Shown: positions 10,516-18,998 of the stretch, piece by piece
How the letters are laid out: each line of letters starts with the position of its first letter
Position numbering within the stretch: position 1 is the stretch's first letter
Assembly: GCF_027941915.1 (NCBI RefSeq)
Contig: NZ_CP116009.1
Span: 3,348,001 to 3,412,000, forward strand
From: Ramlibacter tataouinensis
Lineage (GTDB): Bacteria > Pseudomonadota > Gammaproteobacteria > Burkholderiales > Burkholderiaceae_C
DNA: 64,000 nt
Reading direction: 5' to 3'
Translations under genes and position numbers: made by a program
The notes under the pieces: generated by a model
Databases searched by the model: none
The model's input: only the letters and a program-made list of their open reading frames with translations
What the model was told of the DNA's origin: nothing

Positions 10516-11145
10516 ATGCAATGGAAAGGCAAGGCGGCGGCGCTGTGCGCCGCCTGGGCGCTAGCCTGCGCCGCGGTTGCTGCTGCGCCGGCGGCGGGCG
10601 CTACGGGCCAGGGTCCGCAAGGCGAAGCCCAGGACATGCTGCGCTGGGTGGCCGCCAGCGGCGACGCGCAGGGGCATCCGTTCCTGATCGTGGACAAGAA
10701 GGCGGCGCGGCTGTATGCGTTCCGGCCGGACGGCCGCCTGCTGGCGGCCACCGACGTGCTGCTCGGCTCGGCGCCGGGCGACCACAGCGTGCCCGGCGTC
10801 GGCGAGCGCGCGCAGTCGGGCACGCTCGCGCCGCAGGAGCGCACCACCCCGGCTGGCCGCTTCCTCACGCAGCCCGGACGCAACCTCGACGGCGAGCACG
10901 TGATCTGGTTCGACTACGACGCCGCGCTGGCCATCCACCGGCTGCGTCCCGGGCGGTCTCACCGCCTGCGCGCCGCCCGGCTGGCCGGATCGCAGCCACA
11001 CGAGCGGCGCCTGTCGCTCGGCTGCGTGGTGGTGCCCGTGGCGTTCTACCTGGACGTGATCGAGCCGCTGCTCGGGAAGCGGGCGGGCGTGGTCTACGTC
11101 ATGCCCGAAACCGGCGACGCGCGCGACCTGTTCATGGCGCTGTAG
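10516..11145 (+). CDS. L,D-transpeptidase-like exported protein, paralogue
   Basis: A 209-residue relative of the preceding gene, sharing FLIVDKKAARLYAF, TTPAGRF, the IHRLRP segment and VPVAFYLDVIEPL. The catalytic segment is His141 followed after 25 residues by Ser167-Leu-Gly-Cys170-Val-Val, so the second His is Leu and the usual Asn is Val. It has a cleavable signal peptide (~1-25, Ala-rich) instead of the anchor and linker. An upstream in-frame ATG at 10501 exists; the ATG at 10516 gives the better signal peptide. A tandem duplication with divergence is likely. Confidence 0.72.
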   Translation: MQWKGKAAALCAAWALACAAVAAAPAAGATGQGPQGEAQDMLRWVAASGDAQGHPFLIVDKKAARLYAFRPDGRLLAATDVLLGSAPGDHSVPGVGERAQSGTLAPQERTTPAGRFLTQPGRNLDGEHVIWFDYDAALAIHRLRPGRSHRLRAARLAGSQPHERRLSLGCVVVPVAFYLDVIEPLLGKRAGVVYVMPETGDARDLFMAL

Positions 11146-11208
11146 CGACGGCGTGCGACCGCAAGTCCGCCGGTTCGAACCCGGGCGGGCCGCACAGCGG
11201 CTTGCGGC

Positions 11209-11652
11209 TCAAGTGGTCTGCCAGTGGTTCTCGGCAACCACGCAGCCGCTGATGCGCCAGCTCTGGTCGGGCTGGCGCTCCAGCGCGAACAGCGCCAGCC
11301 ACGCCTTGTCGTCGTCGTCCCTGATTTCCACCATCTGCAGCACGCCGCCATCCTCCTGTTCCGGCCGGTGGAAACTGACCGAAGCGGGCCGGTACACCAT
11401 CGGATAGGCGGCGCGCACCAGCGCCAGGAAGCGGGTGGGGGTGCCGATGGCGGCGCGCACTTCCGGCGTCGCCGTCTCGAAGGCCTTGTCGGCATCGTCC
11501 AGCGCCAGCGCCGAAAGCTGGGCGACGATCACCTCGCGCACCTTCTGCGCCTCGGGCTCGGGCAGCGGCTCGGCGGCGGCGCGCAGGTGCAAGCCGGCGG
11601 CCGCCCATGCGACCGCGAGCAGCATGAGGATGCGTTGGGTGGGCCTGTTCAT
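11209..11652 (-). CDS. DUF4864 domain exported protein
   Basis: A 147-residue protein with a signal peptide (~1-27) and a DUF4864-like body: VREVIVAQLSALALDDADKAFETATPEVR, then FLALVRAAYPMVYRPASVSF and a C-terminal WRISGCVVAENHW. The family has a cystatin/NTF2-like fold and no known biochemical role. The start at 11652 fits the signal peptide. A CCTACA-N19-CCTACCCT pair lies upstream on its strand (11718-11686). It converges on the L,D-transpeptidase paralogue. Confidence 0.75.
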   Translation of the reverse strand: MNRPTQRILMLLAVAWAAAGLHLRAAAEPLPEPEAQKVREVIVAQLSALALDDADKAFETATPEVRAAIGTPTRFLALVRAAYPMVYRPASVSFHRPEQEDGGVLQMVEIRDDDDKAWLALFALERQPDQSWRISGCVVAENHWQTT

Positions 11653-11685
11653 CGTGGGGCTCCGGCGAAGGACGGTGGTCCTTGC

Positions 11686-11718
11686 AGGGTAGGAACCCGG
11701 TGGCGCCGCGGCTGTAGG
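11686..11718 (-). promoter_or_regulatory. CCTACA-N19-CCTACCCT element
   Basis: On the minus strand CCTACA (11718-11713) and CCTACCCT (11693-11686) are separated by 19 bases, exactly as in the element at 7055-7089. The second box ends 33 bases before the start of the DUF4864 gene. This is a weaker match than the others because the second box is only partly conserved. Confidence 0.35.
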
Positions 11719-11799
11719 CGCAGGCGCTGCGCATCGTGCTGCAATGGCGCCAGCCGGCGTCCGCCGTTTCAGCTCGGCGCCCCGAAGGCGGCGGCAGCC

Positions 11800-12810
11800 T
11801 TAGCGGGCGCCGCTGCCGCGCTGCTTCATGCGCTCGACGATGCCGGCGCGCGTGGCGCGGATCTCCGACGCAAACGGGTTGCCGGCATCGGCGCCGACCT
11901 CGTCGATCAGGGCCAGTGCTTCGCGCTGGCGACCGAGATCGGACAGCACCTGGGCCAGGTTGTTGGCCACGATGGCCGAGCCGGGGTGGCGCTGCCGCGC
12001 CTGTCGCAGCACCCCCTCGGCGTCGGCGAGCGCGCCGCGCGCATGCAGCTGGTTGGCCAGCCCGACGGCGGCGGCCAGGTTGTCCGGCCAGCGCCGCAGG
12101 GCGGTGGCGAAGGCGGTGGCCACGGCCTCGGCCGGTGCCACCCGGGCCATCGCGAGCACGGCATTCATCCAGGCGTCTTCGGTGGCGGTGGCCGGGATGC
12201 GGTCGGGCGGGGTCGCGACCATGGCCCAGTAGCCGCTGGCCATCCAGCTGCGCTCGAAGGCGGTGAACGGCATCTCCAGCCGCGCCGTCGTGCCCGAGCG
12301 CAGGTAGATGCTGCCGCTCGGGTAGTCGAAGCCGTTGACCACCGCGTAGTGCCACTGCCGGGTCAGCGCGCCGACGTCCTGCAGCACCAGCACCGGGTTG
12401 CCAGCGGCCACCTCGCGCAGCAGGTCGGCGTAGCGCGGCGCCAGCACGTACGACACGCGGCCGTAGCGGCGCGCCGCGGCCAGCATCTCCAGCTGCAGGC
12501 TGCCGCGCCGCTCGGGAATGTAGACCTGGTCCACCAGTGGCTCGGGCGTGACCGGCGTGCCGGTGAAGGCCAGCACCGTGGCCAGCGCGGCCGGGCCGCA
12601 CTGGTACTCGGTCTGGGGAAAGAAGGGCACGCCCTCGACGGACGTGCTTTGCGGCACGCCGGCCGGCCAGCCGGTGCGCAGCGCGACGGTCTGCGGCACC
12701 ATCTGGGCGCAGCCCGCCAGCCCGAGCAGCAGGGCCGCCGCGAGGGCGCGCAGCCCGGCAAAAACGGGAGCCCGCGCGCGGCGGGCTCCGGTGGCGATCC
12801 AGCCGGTCAT
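11800..12810 (-). CDS. PA2778-family cysteine peptidase lipoprotein with TPR tail
   Basis: A 336-residue lipoprotein with lipobox LAGC (Cys34), a C39-like papain-fold peptidase domain and C-terminal tetratricopeptide repeats. The catalytic cysteine is likely Cys71 in YQCGPAALATVL, with the histidine in RQWHYAVVNGFD. TPR-like helices run from ~225 to the end. C39-like peptidases cleave Gly-Gly leader or related peptides, but the substrate of the PA2778 family is unknown. It pairs with the PA2779-type gene 19 bases upstream, the usual partner of this family, so they probably form one operon. Confidence 0.85.
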   Translation of the reverse strand: MTGWIATGARRARAPVFAGLRALAAALLLGLAGCAQMVPQTVALRTGWPAGVPQSTSVEGVPFFPQTEYQCGPAALATVLAFTGTPVTPEPLVDQVYIPERRGSLQLEMLAAARRYGRVSYVLAPRYADLLREVAAGNPVLVLQDVGALTRQWHYAVVNGFDYPSGSIYLRSGTTARLEMPFTAFERSWMASGYWAMVATPPDRIPATATEDAWMNAVLAMARVAPAEAVATAFATALRRWPDNLAAAVGLANQLHARGALADAEGVLRQARQRHPGSAIVANNLAQVLSDLGRQREALALIDEVGADAGNPFASEIRATRAGIVERMKQRGSGAR

Positions 12811-12829
12811 CCGGCCCAGCCGTGCGGCA

Positions 12830-13180
12830 TCAACGGCGGTAGGCGAAGTACCAGATCGCCGCGGCGATCACGATGACGGCGAGCACGGTGCCCCCGTCGG
12901 CGCCGGCGGGCGCCTGGCGGATGTCGGCCGCGAGCTGCGCCACTTCCTGGTCGTTCATGGCGGCCACCCGCTCGCGCGCCTGCAGGGGATCGACGCCCAT
13001 GGCCTGCAACTGCGAAGCGGTGTCTGCGCGTGCCAGCACTTCCAGCACGGCCGCTCGGTCGGCCGGCGCGGTACCCGGTGCGGCCTGGTCGGCGCCGATC
13101 AGGCCGGCGCTGGCCGTCTGGAAGGACAGCGCGAGCATGGAGACGATCAGGGCGCGGCAGGTCATCTTCTTCAGGTTCAT
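12830..13180 (-). CDS. PA2779-family protein
   Basis: A 116-residue protein with a signal peptide (~1-25, ending SFQTASA), a soluble helical middle (VLEVLARADTASQLQAMGVDP, VAAMNDQEVAQLAADI) and a C-terminal membrane helix (VLAVIVIAAAIWYFAYRR). This is the PA2779 family layout, always adjacent to a PA2778-type peptidase. It may be the substrate or anchor of that peptidase; that is inference from the pairing. The Shine-Dalgarno AAGGAG precedes the ATG. A TATATT -10-like hexamer lies on the minus strand at 13251-13246. Confidence 0.82.
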   Translation of the reverse strand: MNLKKMTCRALIVSMLALSFQTASAGLIGADQAAPGTAPADRAAVLEVLARADTASQLQAMGVDPLQARERVAAMNDQEVAQLAADIRQAPAGADGGTVLAVIVIAAAIWYFAYRR

Positions 13181-13333
13181 CTTCGGGCTCCTTGTTGGGT
13201 TTCGGAACGGGACGGCGCCGGCAATGCGGGCCCCGGCGCGAGGCCAATATACGCTTGCAGCCCGGCCTTGTGTGGATCAGGCACGGCGGGTGTAGCGCCT
13301 TTGGCACGCGCCCGGCCGTCCCGGCCGCGCCAG

Positions 13334-14146
13334 CTACTCGTCGTCGCCGCCCAGCACCGAACCGAGCAGGCCGCCGGCGCCGAAACCGCCCAGCACCGAG
13401 CCTTCCTCGCGCGAGCCGCCGCGCTGCGGCGCCGCCGCGAACACGCGCGAGGCCAGGCGCGAGAACGGCAGGCTCTGCAGCCAGACCGTGCCGGGGCCGG
13501 CCATGCGCGCGAAGAACAGGCCTTCGCCGCCGAACAGCGCGGTCTTGACCTTGCCGACGAACTGGATGTCGAAGGACACGCCGGCGGTGTAGGCGACCAC
13601 GCAGCCGGTATCGACCAGCAGCGCCTGCCCGGCCTGCAGCTCGCGCCTGACCACCGTGCCGCCCGCATGCACGAACGCCAGGCCGTCGCCCTCGAGCTTC
13701 TGCATGATGAAGCCCTCGCCGCCGAAGAAGCCGGTGGACAGCTTGCGCTGCAGCGCGATGCCCAGCGAGACGCCGCGCGCGGCGCACAGGAACGCATCCT
13801 TCTGGCAGACCAGGGTGCCGCCGAGCTGGCGCAGGTCCATCGGCAGGATCTTGCCGGGGTAGGGCGCGGCGAAGGCGACGCGCTGCTTGCCCGCCGCGTT
13901 GTTCGTGTAGACCGTGGTGAACAGCGACTCCCCGGTGACCAGCCGCTTGCCGGCCCCCATCAGCTTGCCGAACAGGCCGCCCTGCTGGGCGCTGCCGTCG
14001 CCGAACACCGTGTCCATGGCGATCCCGGCGTCCATGAACATCATGCTGCCGGCCTCGCCGATGGCGGCCTCGCCAGGGTCGAGCTCGATCTCGACGAACT
14101 GCATCTCCGAGCCGCGGATCTCGTAGTCGATCACGTCCATTGCCAT
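13334..14146 (-). CDS. TIGR00266 / AIM24-family protein
   Basis: A 270-residue all-beta protein of the TIGR00266 (AIM24) family: [22 protein letters not shown] at the start, [24 protein letters not shown], and a Gly-rich C-terminus ending [18 protein letters not shown]. The family has tryptophan-RNA-attenuator-like folds; its bacterial function is unknown. The frame is open further upstream, but the ATG at 14146 is preceded by AAGGAAG and matches family starts. It is divergent from the aminotransferase gene, 76 bases apart. Confidence 0.88.
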   Translation of the reverse strand: MAMDVIDYEIRGSEMQFVEIELDPGEAAIGEAGSMMFMDAGIAMDTVFGDGSAQQGGLFGKLMGAGKRLVTGESLFTTVYTNNAAGKQRVAFAAPYPGKILPMDLRQLGGTLVCQKDAFLCAARGVSLGIALQRKLSTGFFGGEGFIMQKLEGDGLAFVHAGGTVVRRELQAGQALLVDTGCVVAYTAGVSFDIQFVGKVKTALFGGEGLFFARMAGPGTVWLQSLPFSRLASRVFAAAPQRGGSREEGSVLGGFGAGGLLGSVLGGDDE

Positions 14147-14222
14147 GCGGGTGCTTCCTTGACTTGCGCGATGAGAAGTGCGAGGGCGATGGTAGCCAAC
14201 CCGGCTGGGCCAGAATGGCCGC

Positions 14223-15125
14223 ATGGACACTTCGCCCGACTTCTCCCGCGGTTGTGCCTGGCAGCGCGGCCAGTACCTGCCGGTCGACCAGGCCTCGATC
14301 CCGATCACCGATTGGGGCTTCCTGCGCTCGGACGCCACCTACGACGTGGTGACGGTGTGGCAGGGCGCCTTCTTCCGGCTCGACGCCCACCTGGACCGCT
14401 TCTTCGAGAGCTGCCGGCGCTTCCGGCTCGATCCGGGCCGCTCGCGCGACGAAGTGGCGCAGATCCTGGCCGGCTGCGTGCGGCGCGCCGGCCTGCGCGA
14501 GTCGTACGTGGAGATGATCGTCACCCGGGGGCAGCCGCCCTGGGGCTCGCGCGACCCGCGCCAGGCCGTCAACCAGTTCCATGCCTTCGCCGTGCCGTAC
14601 GTGTGGATCGCCAACGAGGAGCAGCGCCGGCGCGGCCTGAACGTGGTGGTGAGCGACGTGCAGCGCATCCCGCCGGCGAGCGTGGATCCGCGCGCCAAGA
14701 ACTACCACTGGAACGACCTGACCATGGGCCTGCTCGGCGCGCTCGACGCCGGGGGCGACACGGTGCTGCTGACCGACGCCGCCGGCCACGTGGTCGAGGG
14801 CCCCGGCTTCAACGTGTTCGCGGTGGTCGAGGGCGCCCTTGTGACGCCGGCCGAGGGCGTGCTGGAGGGCATCACCCGGCGCACCGTGATCGAACTGGCG
14901 CAATCGCTGGGCATGCCGGTGGCGCTGCGCCCCCTGCCGGCAGCGCAACTGCGCGGGGCGCAGGAGGCCTTCCTGAGCAGCTCGGCTGGCGGCGTGCTGC
15001 CCGTGACGCGCGTCGATGGCCGGGCGGTCGGCGGCGGCGAGGTCGGGCCGGTGACGCAGCGGCTGCTGCAGGCCTACTGGGACCTGCACCAGGACCCGCG
15101 CTACAGCACGCCGGTGGCGTACTGA
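14223..15125 (+). CDS. Class IV PLP-dependent aminotransferase
   Basis: A 300-residue fold-type IV aminotransferase (branched-chain/D-amino acid/4-amino-4-deoxychorismate lyase group). The Schiff-base lysine is Lys159 in [10 protein letters not shown]. The PLP-contacting Glu lies in [10 protein letters not shown], and [18 protein letters not shown] is the family signature. The N-terminus has [17 protein letters not shown]. Whether it acts on branched-chain acids, D-amino acids or amines cannot be decided from this. It stands alone between AIM24 and the HPF-like gene. Confidence 0.87.
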   Translation: MDTSPDFSRGCAWQRGQYLPVDQASIPITDWGFLRSDATYDVVTVWQGAFFRLDAHLDRFFESCRRFRLDPGRSRDEVAQILAGCVRRAGLRESYVEMIVTRGQPPWGSRDPRQAVNQFHAFAVPYVWIANEEQRRRGLNVVVSDVQRIPPASVDPRAKNYHWNDLTMGLLGALDAGGDTVLLTDAAGHVVEGPGFNVFAVVEGALVTPAEGVLEGITRRTVIELAQSLGMPVALRPLPAAQLRGAQEAFLSSSAGGVLPVTRVDGRAVGGGEVGPVTQRLLQAYWDLHQDPRYSTPVAY

Positions 15126-15138
15126 CCCGCGCCCGGCC

Positions 15139-15501
15139 TCATTCGGCCGGCTCGCCTTCGCGCCGGATCGTGTCGCGGCCGCGGTGCTCGCGGCGGTCCA
15201 GCTTGCCCAGGGTGTGGTCCAGCAGGTTGATCAGCCGCTGGGTGGCGCCGCGGAAGGCTTCGTCCTGCGACGGCGCGTGGTGGGTGGCCGCGATCGGGTC
15301 GTGGCCGGCGACGCGGGCCTCGAGCGTGCAGCGCTTGTCATGCGGGCCGCTCTTGCTGCTGTTGGTGTCGCGAAGCTGGACCTCGATGCGGGTGATGTCC
15401 TGGCCGAACCGTGCCAGCGCGTCGCGGAGGAATTCGGTAGCCCAGCGCTCCAGGCTGTCCTTGTTCTCGATGCCATTGCTGGTGTTCACCTGAACCTGCA
15501 T
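15139..15501 (-). CDS. HPF/RaiA-type ribosome-associated protein (short form)
   Basis: A 120-residue protein related to ribosome hibernation factors: MQVQVNTSNGIENKDSLERW, a beta-alpha-beta-beta-beta-alpha plan with ITRIEVQLRDTN, CTLEARVAGHDPIAATHH, and a final helix AFRGATQRLINLLDHTLGKL followed by a charged tail. These proteins bind the 30S decoding region in stationary phase. The long-form HPF C-terminal domain is absent. ATG 15501 follows a GAAAGGA ribosome site; ten residues earlier is another ATG. A TGTCCTACA box lies 62 bases upstream, which fits stress-dependent expression. Confidence 0.72.
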   Translation of the reverse strand: MQVQVNTSNGIENKDSLERWATEFLRDALARFGQDITRIEVQLRDTNSSKSGPHDKRCTLEARVAGHDPIAATHHAPSQDEAFRGATQRLINLLDHTLGKLDRREHRGRDTIRREGEPAE

Positions 15502-15563
15502 GGGGCGCGTCCTTTCATGCTTGTGCTGCACCCTCCAGTGTGCTCAAGCACCCTGGCGCAAGG

Positions 15564-15572
15564 TGTAGGACA
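15564..15572 (-). promoter_or_regulatory. TGTCCTACA box upstream of HPF-like gene
   Basis: On the minus strand the nine-base box TGTCCTACA (also readable as TGT-N3-ACA dyad) is identical to those at 22436 and 23304. No CCTAGAGT-type box is found at the expected distance; CACTGGAG at 15540-15533 is the nearest weak candidate. It is listed as a motif only. Confidence 0.35.
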
Positions 15573-15665
15573 ACGCTCAAATCGTCTCGCGAGGGAGACC
15601 GCGTCGCTGCGGCATCGGAAAACGCAGAGCCCTTTCAAGTGCCACCGCGGATCCGGCTCCGCCGG

Positions 15666-15720
15666 TCCGCTGGTGGCGCCCCCTCGAGGGGGAGCGGCCG
15701 AAGGCCGCTTCGGGGGTGGG
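15666..15720. repeat. GC-rich paired hairpin element, probable terminator
   Basis: Two adjacent perfect hairpins, CCCCCTCGAGGGGG and GCGGCCGAAGGCCGC, are followed by TTCGGGGGTGGG directly before the SRPBCC gene stop. The same combination is familiar from Comamonadaceae intergenic regions. It likely ends transcription of the minus-strand SRPBCC gene and may also act on the other strand. Confidence 0.5.
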
Positions 15721-16191
15721 TCAAATCTCGCCGCCGAAGCGCTTGGCCAGGTTGGCGAGGTACTTCTCGACCAGCTTCTCGAACTCGGACTCGACCACCG
15801 GCGCCACCACCACCTTCATCAGCGCCGGCAGCGGCACGGTGAGCTCGCCGTCGATCTTCAGCTCGAGATGGGTGGAGCCCTTGCGATCGCTGATCTTCCA
15901 GCCCCCACCCACCTGCGCATTGCCGATGCCGGGCACCGGCTTCCAGGTGACCGTGCCCTTGGCCTTGCTGGCGCTGTAGCGGCTGGCGTACACGGTCTGG
16001 ATGTTCACCTGCGGGGTGCCGACCTTGTCCATCTCCCACTGGTAGACGCCGTCGCCCAGATCAGTGAGCTGGTGCACCTTGGGAAAGAAGGCCACCGAAG
16101 CCGGCACGTCCGACAACAACTCGAACACCTCGGCCGCCGATGCCCTGACTTCGAGCTCGTAGCCCATGTGGACGGGAACGGTGATCGCCAT
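15721..16191 (-). CDS. SRPBCC-family ligand-binding protein
   Basis: A 156-residue START/Bet v1-like protein. The N-terminus reads VPVHMGYELEVRASAAEVFELLSDVPASVAFFP, a typical SRPBCC strand-helix start. The middle has GWKISDRKGSTHLELKIDGEL, and the C-terminal helix is ESEFEKLVEKYLANLAKRFGG. Such proteins bind hydrophobic ligands or are polyketide cyclase-like; no catalytic residues are evident. An AGGAGAC ribosome site precedes the ATG at 16191. It is divergent from gshA. Confidence 0.8.
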   Translation of the reverse strand: MAITVPVHMGYELEVRASAAEVFELLSDVPASVAFFPKVHQLTDLGDGVYQWEMDKVGTPQVNIQTVYASRYSASKAKGTVTWKPVPGIGNAQVGGGWKISDRKGSTHLELKIDGELTVPLPALMKVVVAPVVESEFEKLVEKYLANLAKRFGGEI

Positions 16192-16359
16192 GGGTGTCTC
16201 CTCTGTTGTGCTGTGCGGCGAGATTCTGCCAGCGGCGCGAGCAGGTCCGCGTGCAGTGCCTAGCCCATCCCCGATTCCCCGGCGCGACAGGCGGGATTGG
16301 GCCGATGGTGTTACCTTCGCGCAGACCCGCACGACAGGGGGAGTCCCCCGCGTTTTTCC

Positions 16360-17913
16360 ATGAGCCGACTGCAATCCGCCCTGAACCGCCTGACCGCCGA
16401 TCGGCTCAAGGGCATGCGCCGCGGCATCGAGAAGGAAAGCCTGCGCGCCACCGCGGCGGGCGATCTGGCGCTGACGCCGCACCCGGCGGCGCTCGGCAGC
16501 GCGCTGACGCACCCGAACATCACCACCGACTACAGCGAGTCGCAGCTGGAGCTGATCACCGGCGTGCACCCGACGCCCGAGACCTGCCTGGAGGAGCTGC
16601 TGCGCATCCACCAGTTCACGGCGCGCAGCCTCGGCGACGAAATGATGTGGGCGTCCAGCATGCCCTGCAACCTGCCGCCGGCCGAGACCATCCCGATCGG
16701 CCGCTACGGCTCGTCCAACGTGGCGCGCGCCAAGAGCGTCTACCGCATGGGGCTGGCACACCGCTACGGGCGCCGCATGCAGACCATCTCGGGCATCCAC
16801 TACAACTGGTCCATGCCCGGCGTCGGCAGCGACGAGTACTTCGCGCTGATCCGCAACTTCCGCCGCCAGGCCTTCCTGCTGCTGTACCTGTTCGGCGCCT
16901 CGCCGGCGGTGGCCGCGGGCTTCGTCGCCGGCCGCCCGCACGAGCTGCAACCGCTGGCGGACGGCACGCTGTACATGCCCTACGGCACGTCGCTGCGCAT
17001 GGGGCGGCTGGGCTACCAGAGCGAGGCCCAGGCCAGCCTGGCCGTGAGCTACAACGGGCTGGATGGCTACGCGGCCTCGCTGCAGGAGGCGCTGACGCGC
17101 CCCTGGCCGGCGTACGAGGCGATGGGCCTGACCAATCCCGGCGGCGAATACAACCAGCTGGCCACCAGCCTGCTGCAGATCGAGAACGAGTTCTACGGCA
17201 CGATCCGGCCCAAGCGGGTGATCCGCCCCGGCGAGCGGCCGCTGCATGCGCTGCGCGAGCGTGGCGTCGAATATGTGGAGGTGCGCCTGCTCGACCTCGA
17301 CCCGTTCGTCACCGTCGGCCTCAAGGCCACCACCGTGCGCTTCCTCGACGTGTTCCTGCTGCACTGCCTGCTGGCCGACAGCCCGCCCGACACCCCGGCC
17401 GAGATCGCGCAGATCGGCCGCAACCAGCACCAGACGGCGGCCTTCGGCCGCCAGCCCGGGCTGCGGCTGGAGCGGGGCGGCCAGGAGGTGGCGCTGGCCG
17501 ACTGGGCGCGCGAGCTGCTCGAGGCCTTCGCGCCGGTGGCGGCCGCGCTCGATGCCGCGCACGGCTCCAGCGACCATGCCGACGCGCTGCGCGCCGCCCG
17601 CGCCACGGTCGACGACCCCGGCCTGCTGCCTTCGGCGCGCGTGCTGGACGTGACGCGGCAGGACTACGGCGGTTCGTTCCTGGCCTTCGTGCGGGCGCAG
17701 TCGCAGCAGATCCACGCCAAGCTGCTGGCGCTGCCCCTCAGTGCCTCCGAGCAGGCGCGCTTCGAGGCGCTCGCCCGCCGGTCGCTGCAGGAGCAGCACG
17801 CCATCGAGGCCCGCGACACGCTGTCCTTCGAGGCGTACCGGCAGCAGTACGTCTCGCCCGAGCGACTGGGCCTGACGCGCACGGCGGTCGAACCCGCACT
17901 GGCCACCGTCTGA
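16360..17913 (+). CDS. gshA: Glutamate-cysteine ligase
   Basis: Joins glutamate and cysteine, the first step of glutathione synthesis, in the cytosol. The 517-residue protein follows the proteobacterial class I GshA pattern: RRGIEKESLRA near residue 20-30, then the SQLELITGVHP, HYNWSMPG, GEYNQLATSLLQIENEFYGTIRPK and YVEVRLLDLDPF blocks in order. ATG 16360 (MSRLQSALNRL) gives the usual length; in-frame sequence upstream to 16297 looks non-coding. No gshB is in the window. There is no clear promoter in the 168 bases separating it from the divergent SRPBCC gene. Confidence 0.95.
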   Translation: MSRLQSALNRLTADRLKGMRRGIEKESLRATAAGDLALTPHPAALGSALTHPNITTDYSESQLELITGVHPTPETCLEELLRIHQFTARSLGDEMMWASSMPCNLPPAETIPIGRYGSSNVARAKSVYRMGLAHRYGRRMQTISGIHYNWSMPGVGSDEYFALIRNFRRQAFLLLYLFGASPAVAAGFVAGRPHELQPLADGTLYMPYGTSLRMGRLGYQSEAQASLAVSYNGLDGYAASLQEALTRPWPAYEAMGLTNPGGEYNQLATSLLQIENEFYGTIRPKRVIRPGERPLHALRERGVEYVEVRLLDLDPFVTVGLKATTVRFLDVFLLHCLLADSPPDTPAEIAQIGRNQHQTAAFGRQPGLRLERGGQEVALADWARELLEAFAPVAAALDAAHGSSDHADALRAARATVDDPGLLPSARVLDVTRQDYGGSFLAFVRAQSQQIHAKLLALPLSASEQARFEALARRSLQEQHAIEARDTLSFEAYRQQYVSPERLGLTRTAVEPALATV

Positions 17914-18025
17914 ACGGTGCGCGTGCACGCCTGTGCCTTTTGGTAACAGGTGTTGCGCCAGCTTCGCCGTGGCGCCGGAACGGCCGAGCCACACTCCATG
18001 CCTGAGCTTTCGATTCAGGAGCGAG

Positions 18026-18532
18026 ATGGACAAGCGACGCGTCAATGCCGCCGTGCTGGCGGCCCTGCTGGCAGCGACGATGGGTGCCGGCCCGGTGTGG
18101 GCCGACAAGCCCGAATGGGCGGGCCACGGCAACGGGCACAAGTCCGGTGACAGCAAGCACAAGCACAAGCACAAGGACAACGACCGCAAGCGCGACCGGC
18201 GCGAGGCGCGCGTGGGCGGCTACTTCGACGAACGCGACCGCCGCTCGGCGCACGCCTGGTACGGCGATCACTACGGCGGCCGCAAGGGCTGTCCGCCCGG
18301 CCTGGGCAAGAAGAACAACGGCTGTCTGCCGCCGGGGCAGGCGAAGAAGTACGCGGTCGGGCAGCCGCTGCCGGCGGGGGTGGTGATGTACCCGGTGCCG
18401 GCGGCGGTGGTGGTGCAGTTGCCGCCGGCGCCGCACGGCCACAAGTACGTGCGGGTGGCCGCCGACATCCTGCTGATCGCGGTCGGCACCTCGATGGTGG
18501 TGGACGCGATCACCGACCTCGGGCGGCTTTGA
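18026..18532 (+). CDS. RcnB-like exported protein with His/Lys-rich segment
   Basis: A 168-residue exported protein. A signal peptide (~1-26, ending VWA) is followed by a metal-binding-looking run HGNGHKSGDSKHKHKHKD, then GCPPGLGKKNNGCLPPGQAKK. A C-terminal RcnB-like block contains APHGHKYVRVAADILLIAVGTSMVVDAI. RcnB proteins are periplasmic and act in nickel/cobalt homeostasis. The match is by layout, and metal specificity is unproven. CAGGAGCGAG precedes the ATG. Confidence 0.68.
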   Translation: MDKRRVNAAVLAALLAATMGAGPVWADKPEWAGHGNGHKSGDSKHKHKHKDNDRKRDRREARVGGYFDERDRRSAHAWYGDHYGGRKGCPPGLGKKNNGCLPPGQAKKYAVGQPLPAGVVMYPVPAAVVVQLPPAPHGHKYVRVAADILLIAVGTSMVVDAITDLGRL

Positions 18533-18544
18533 CGCAGCGGGCCG

Positions 18545-18868
18545 CTACAGCGGCCCGCGGATCGCCTTCAGCCCGATCCAGGCGGCCAGCGTGATGGCGA
18601 CCACCGGCACGCTCAACGCGCTGGGCACGTAGAACAGCAGCGAGAGCACGGGCGACTCCAGGAAGATCTCGACCACGCCGCCCAGGCCATAGAAGAACAG
18701 GCCCCAGCCGATCCAGCGCCAGAAGTAGGTCGGCAGCCAGCGGGCCTGCTCGCGGTTGTGGCGCCAGGCGGCGGCACGCTCGAACACGCTGCCGCGGGTG
18801 ACGTCCTTGAACAGCCAGCCGAAGAAGAAATAGCGGTACAGAAGGGTGCCGAAGGCCAGGTCGTGCAC
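18545..18868 (-). CDS. Small two- or three-helix membrane protein
   Basis: A 107-residue membrane protein of unknown function with aromatic segments (LLYRYFFFGWLFKDV, YFWRWIGWGLFFYGLGGVVEIF) and a last helix near VPVVAITLAAWIGLKAI. I chose the GTG at 18868 because the hydrophobic protein begins there. The frame is open to an ATG at 18976, but that extension is Arg/Gly-rich, looks non-coding and would cover the TCCTACAG box at 18936-18929. It converges on the RcnB-like gene, 12 bases apart. Confidence 0.6.
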   Translation of the reverse strand: MHDLAFGTLLYRYFFFGWLFKDVTRGSVFERAAAWRHNREQARWLPTYFWRWIGWGLFFYGLGGVVEIFLESPVLSLLFYVPSALSVPVVAITLAAWIGLKAIRGPL

Positions 18869-18928
18869 GGCGCGATCCCGCTGCCGATGATCCTCCGCGC
18901 CAGTGTTCCGCCCCGTCGGCACCGACCC

Positions 18929-18936
18929 TGTAGGAG
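18929..18936 (-). promoter_or_regulatory. CTCCTACA box upstream of small membrane protein gene
   Basis: The minus strand reads CTCCTACAG here, 60 bases before the chosen GTG start at 18868. It matches the left box of the recurrent element, but no convincing CCTANANT partner follows. It is listed as a possible member only. Confidence 0.25.
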
Positions 18937-18998
18937 CCGGCCGACCGCATCCGTGGGCCGGCGGCGCGAAAGCCACCGGCCGCGCTGCAGACGGGCGA

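Noticed and set aside
11150..11195. A tRNA T-arm-like sequence (GCCGGTTCGAACCCGGG) at the end of the L,D-transpeptidase paralogue
   Set aside because: The TTCGAAC loop and four pairs of the stem are there, but no matching acceptor, D-arm or anticodon stem is found upstream, so no tRNA gene. It could be a chance match or an old fragment.
15721..18189. A long open frame of 822 codons on the minus strand across the SRPBCC gene and gshA
   Set aside because: Only its last 157 codons are the real SRPBCC gene. The rest is antisense to gshA, has high Arg/Gln/Gly/Ala composition and no recognisable domain, which is expected in GC-rich DNA.
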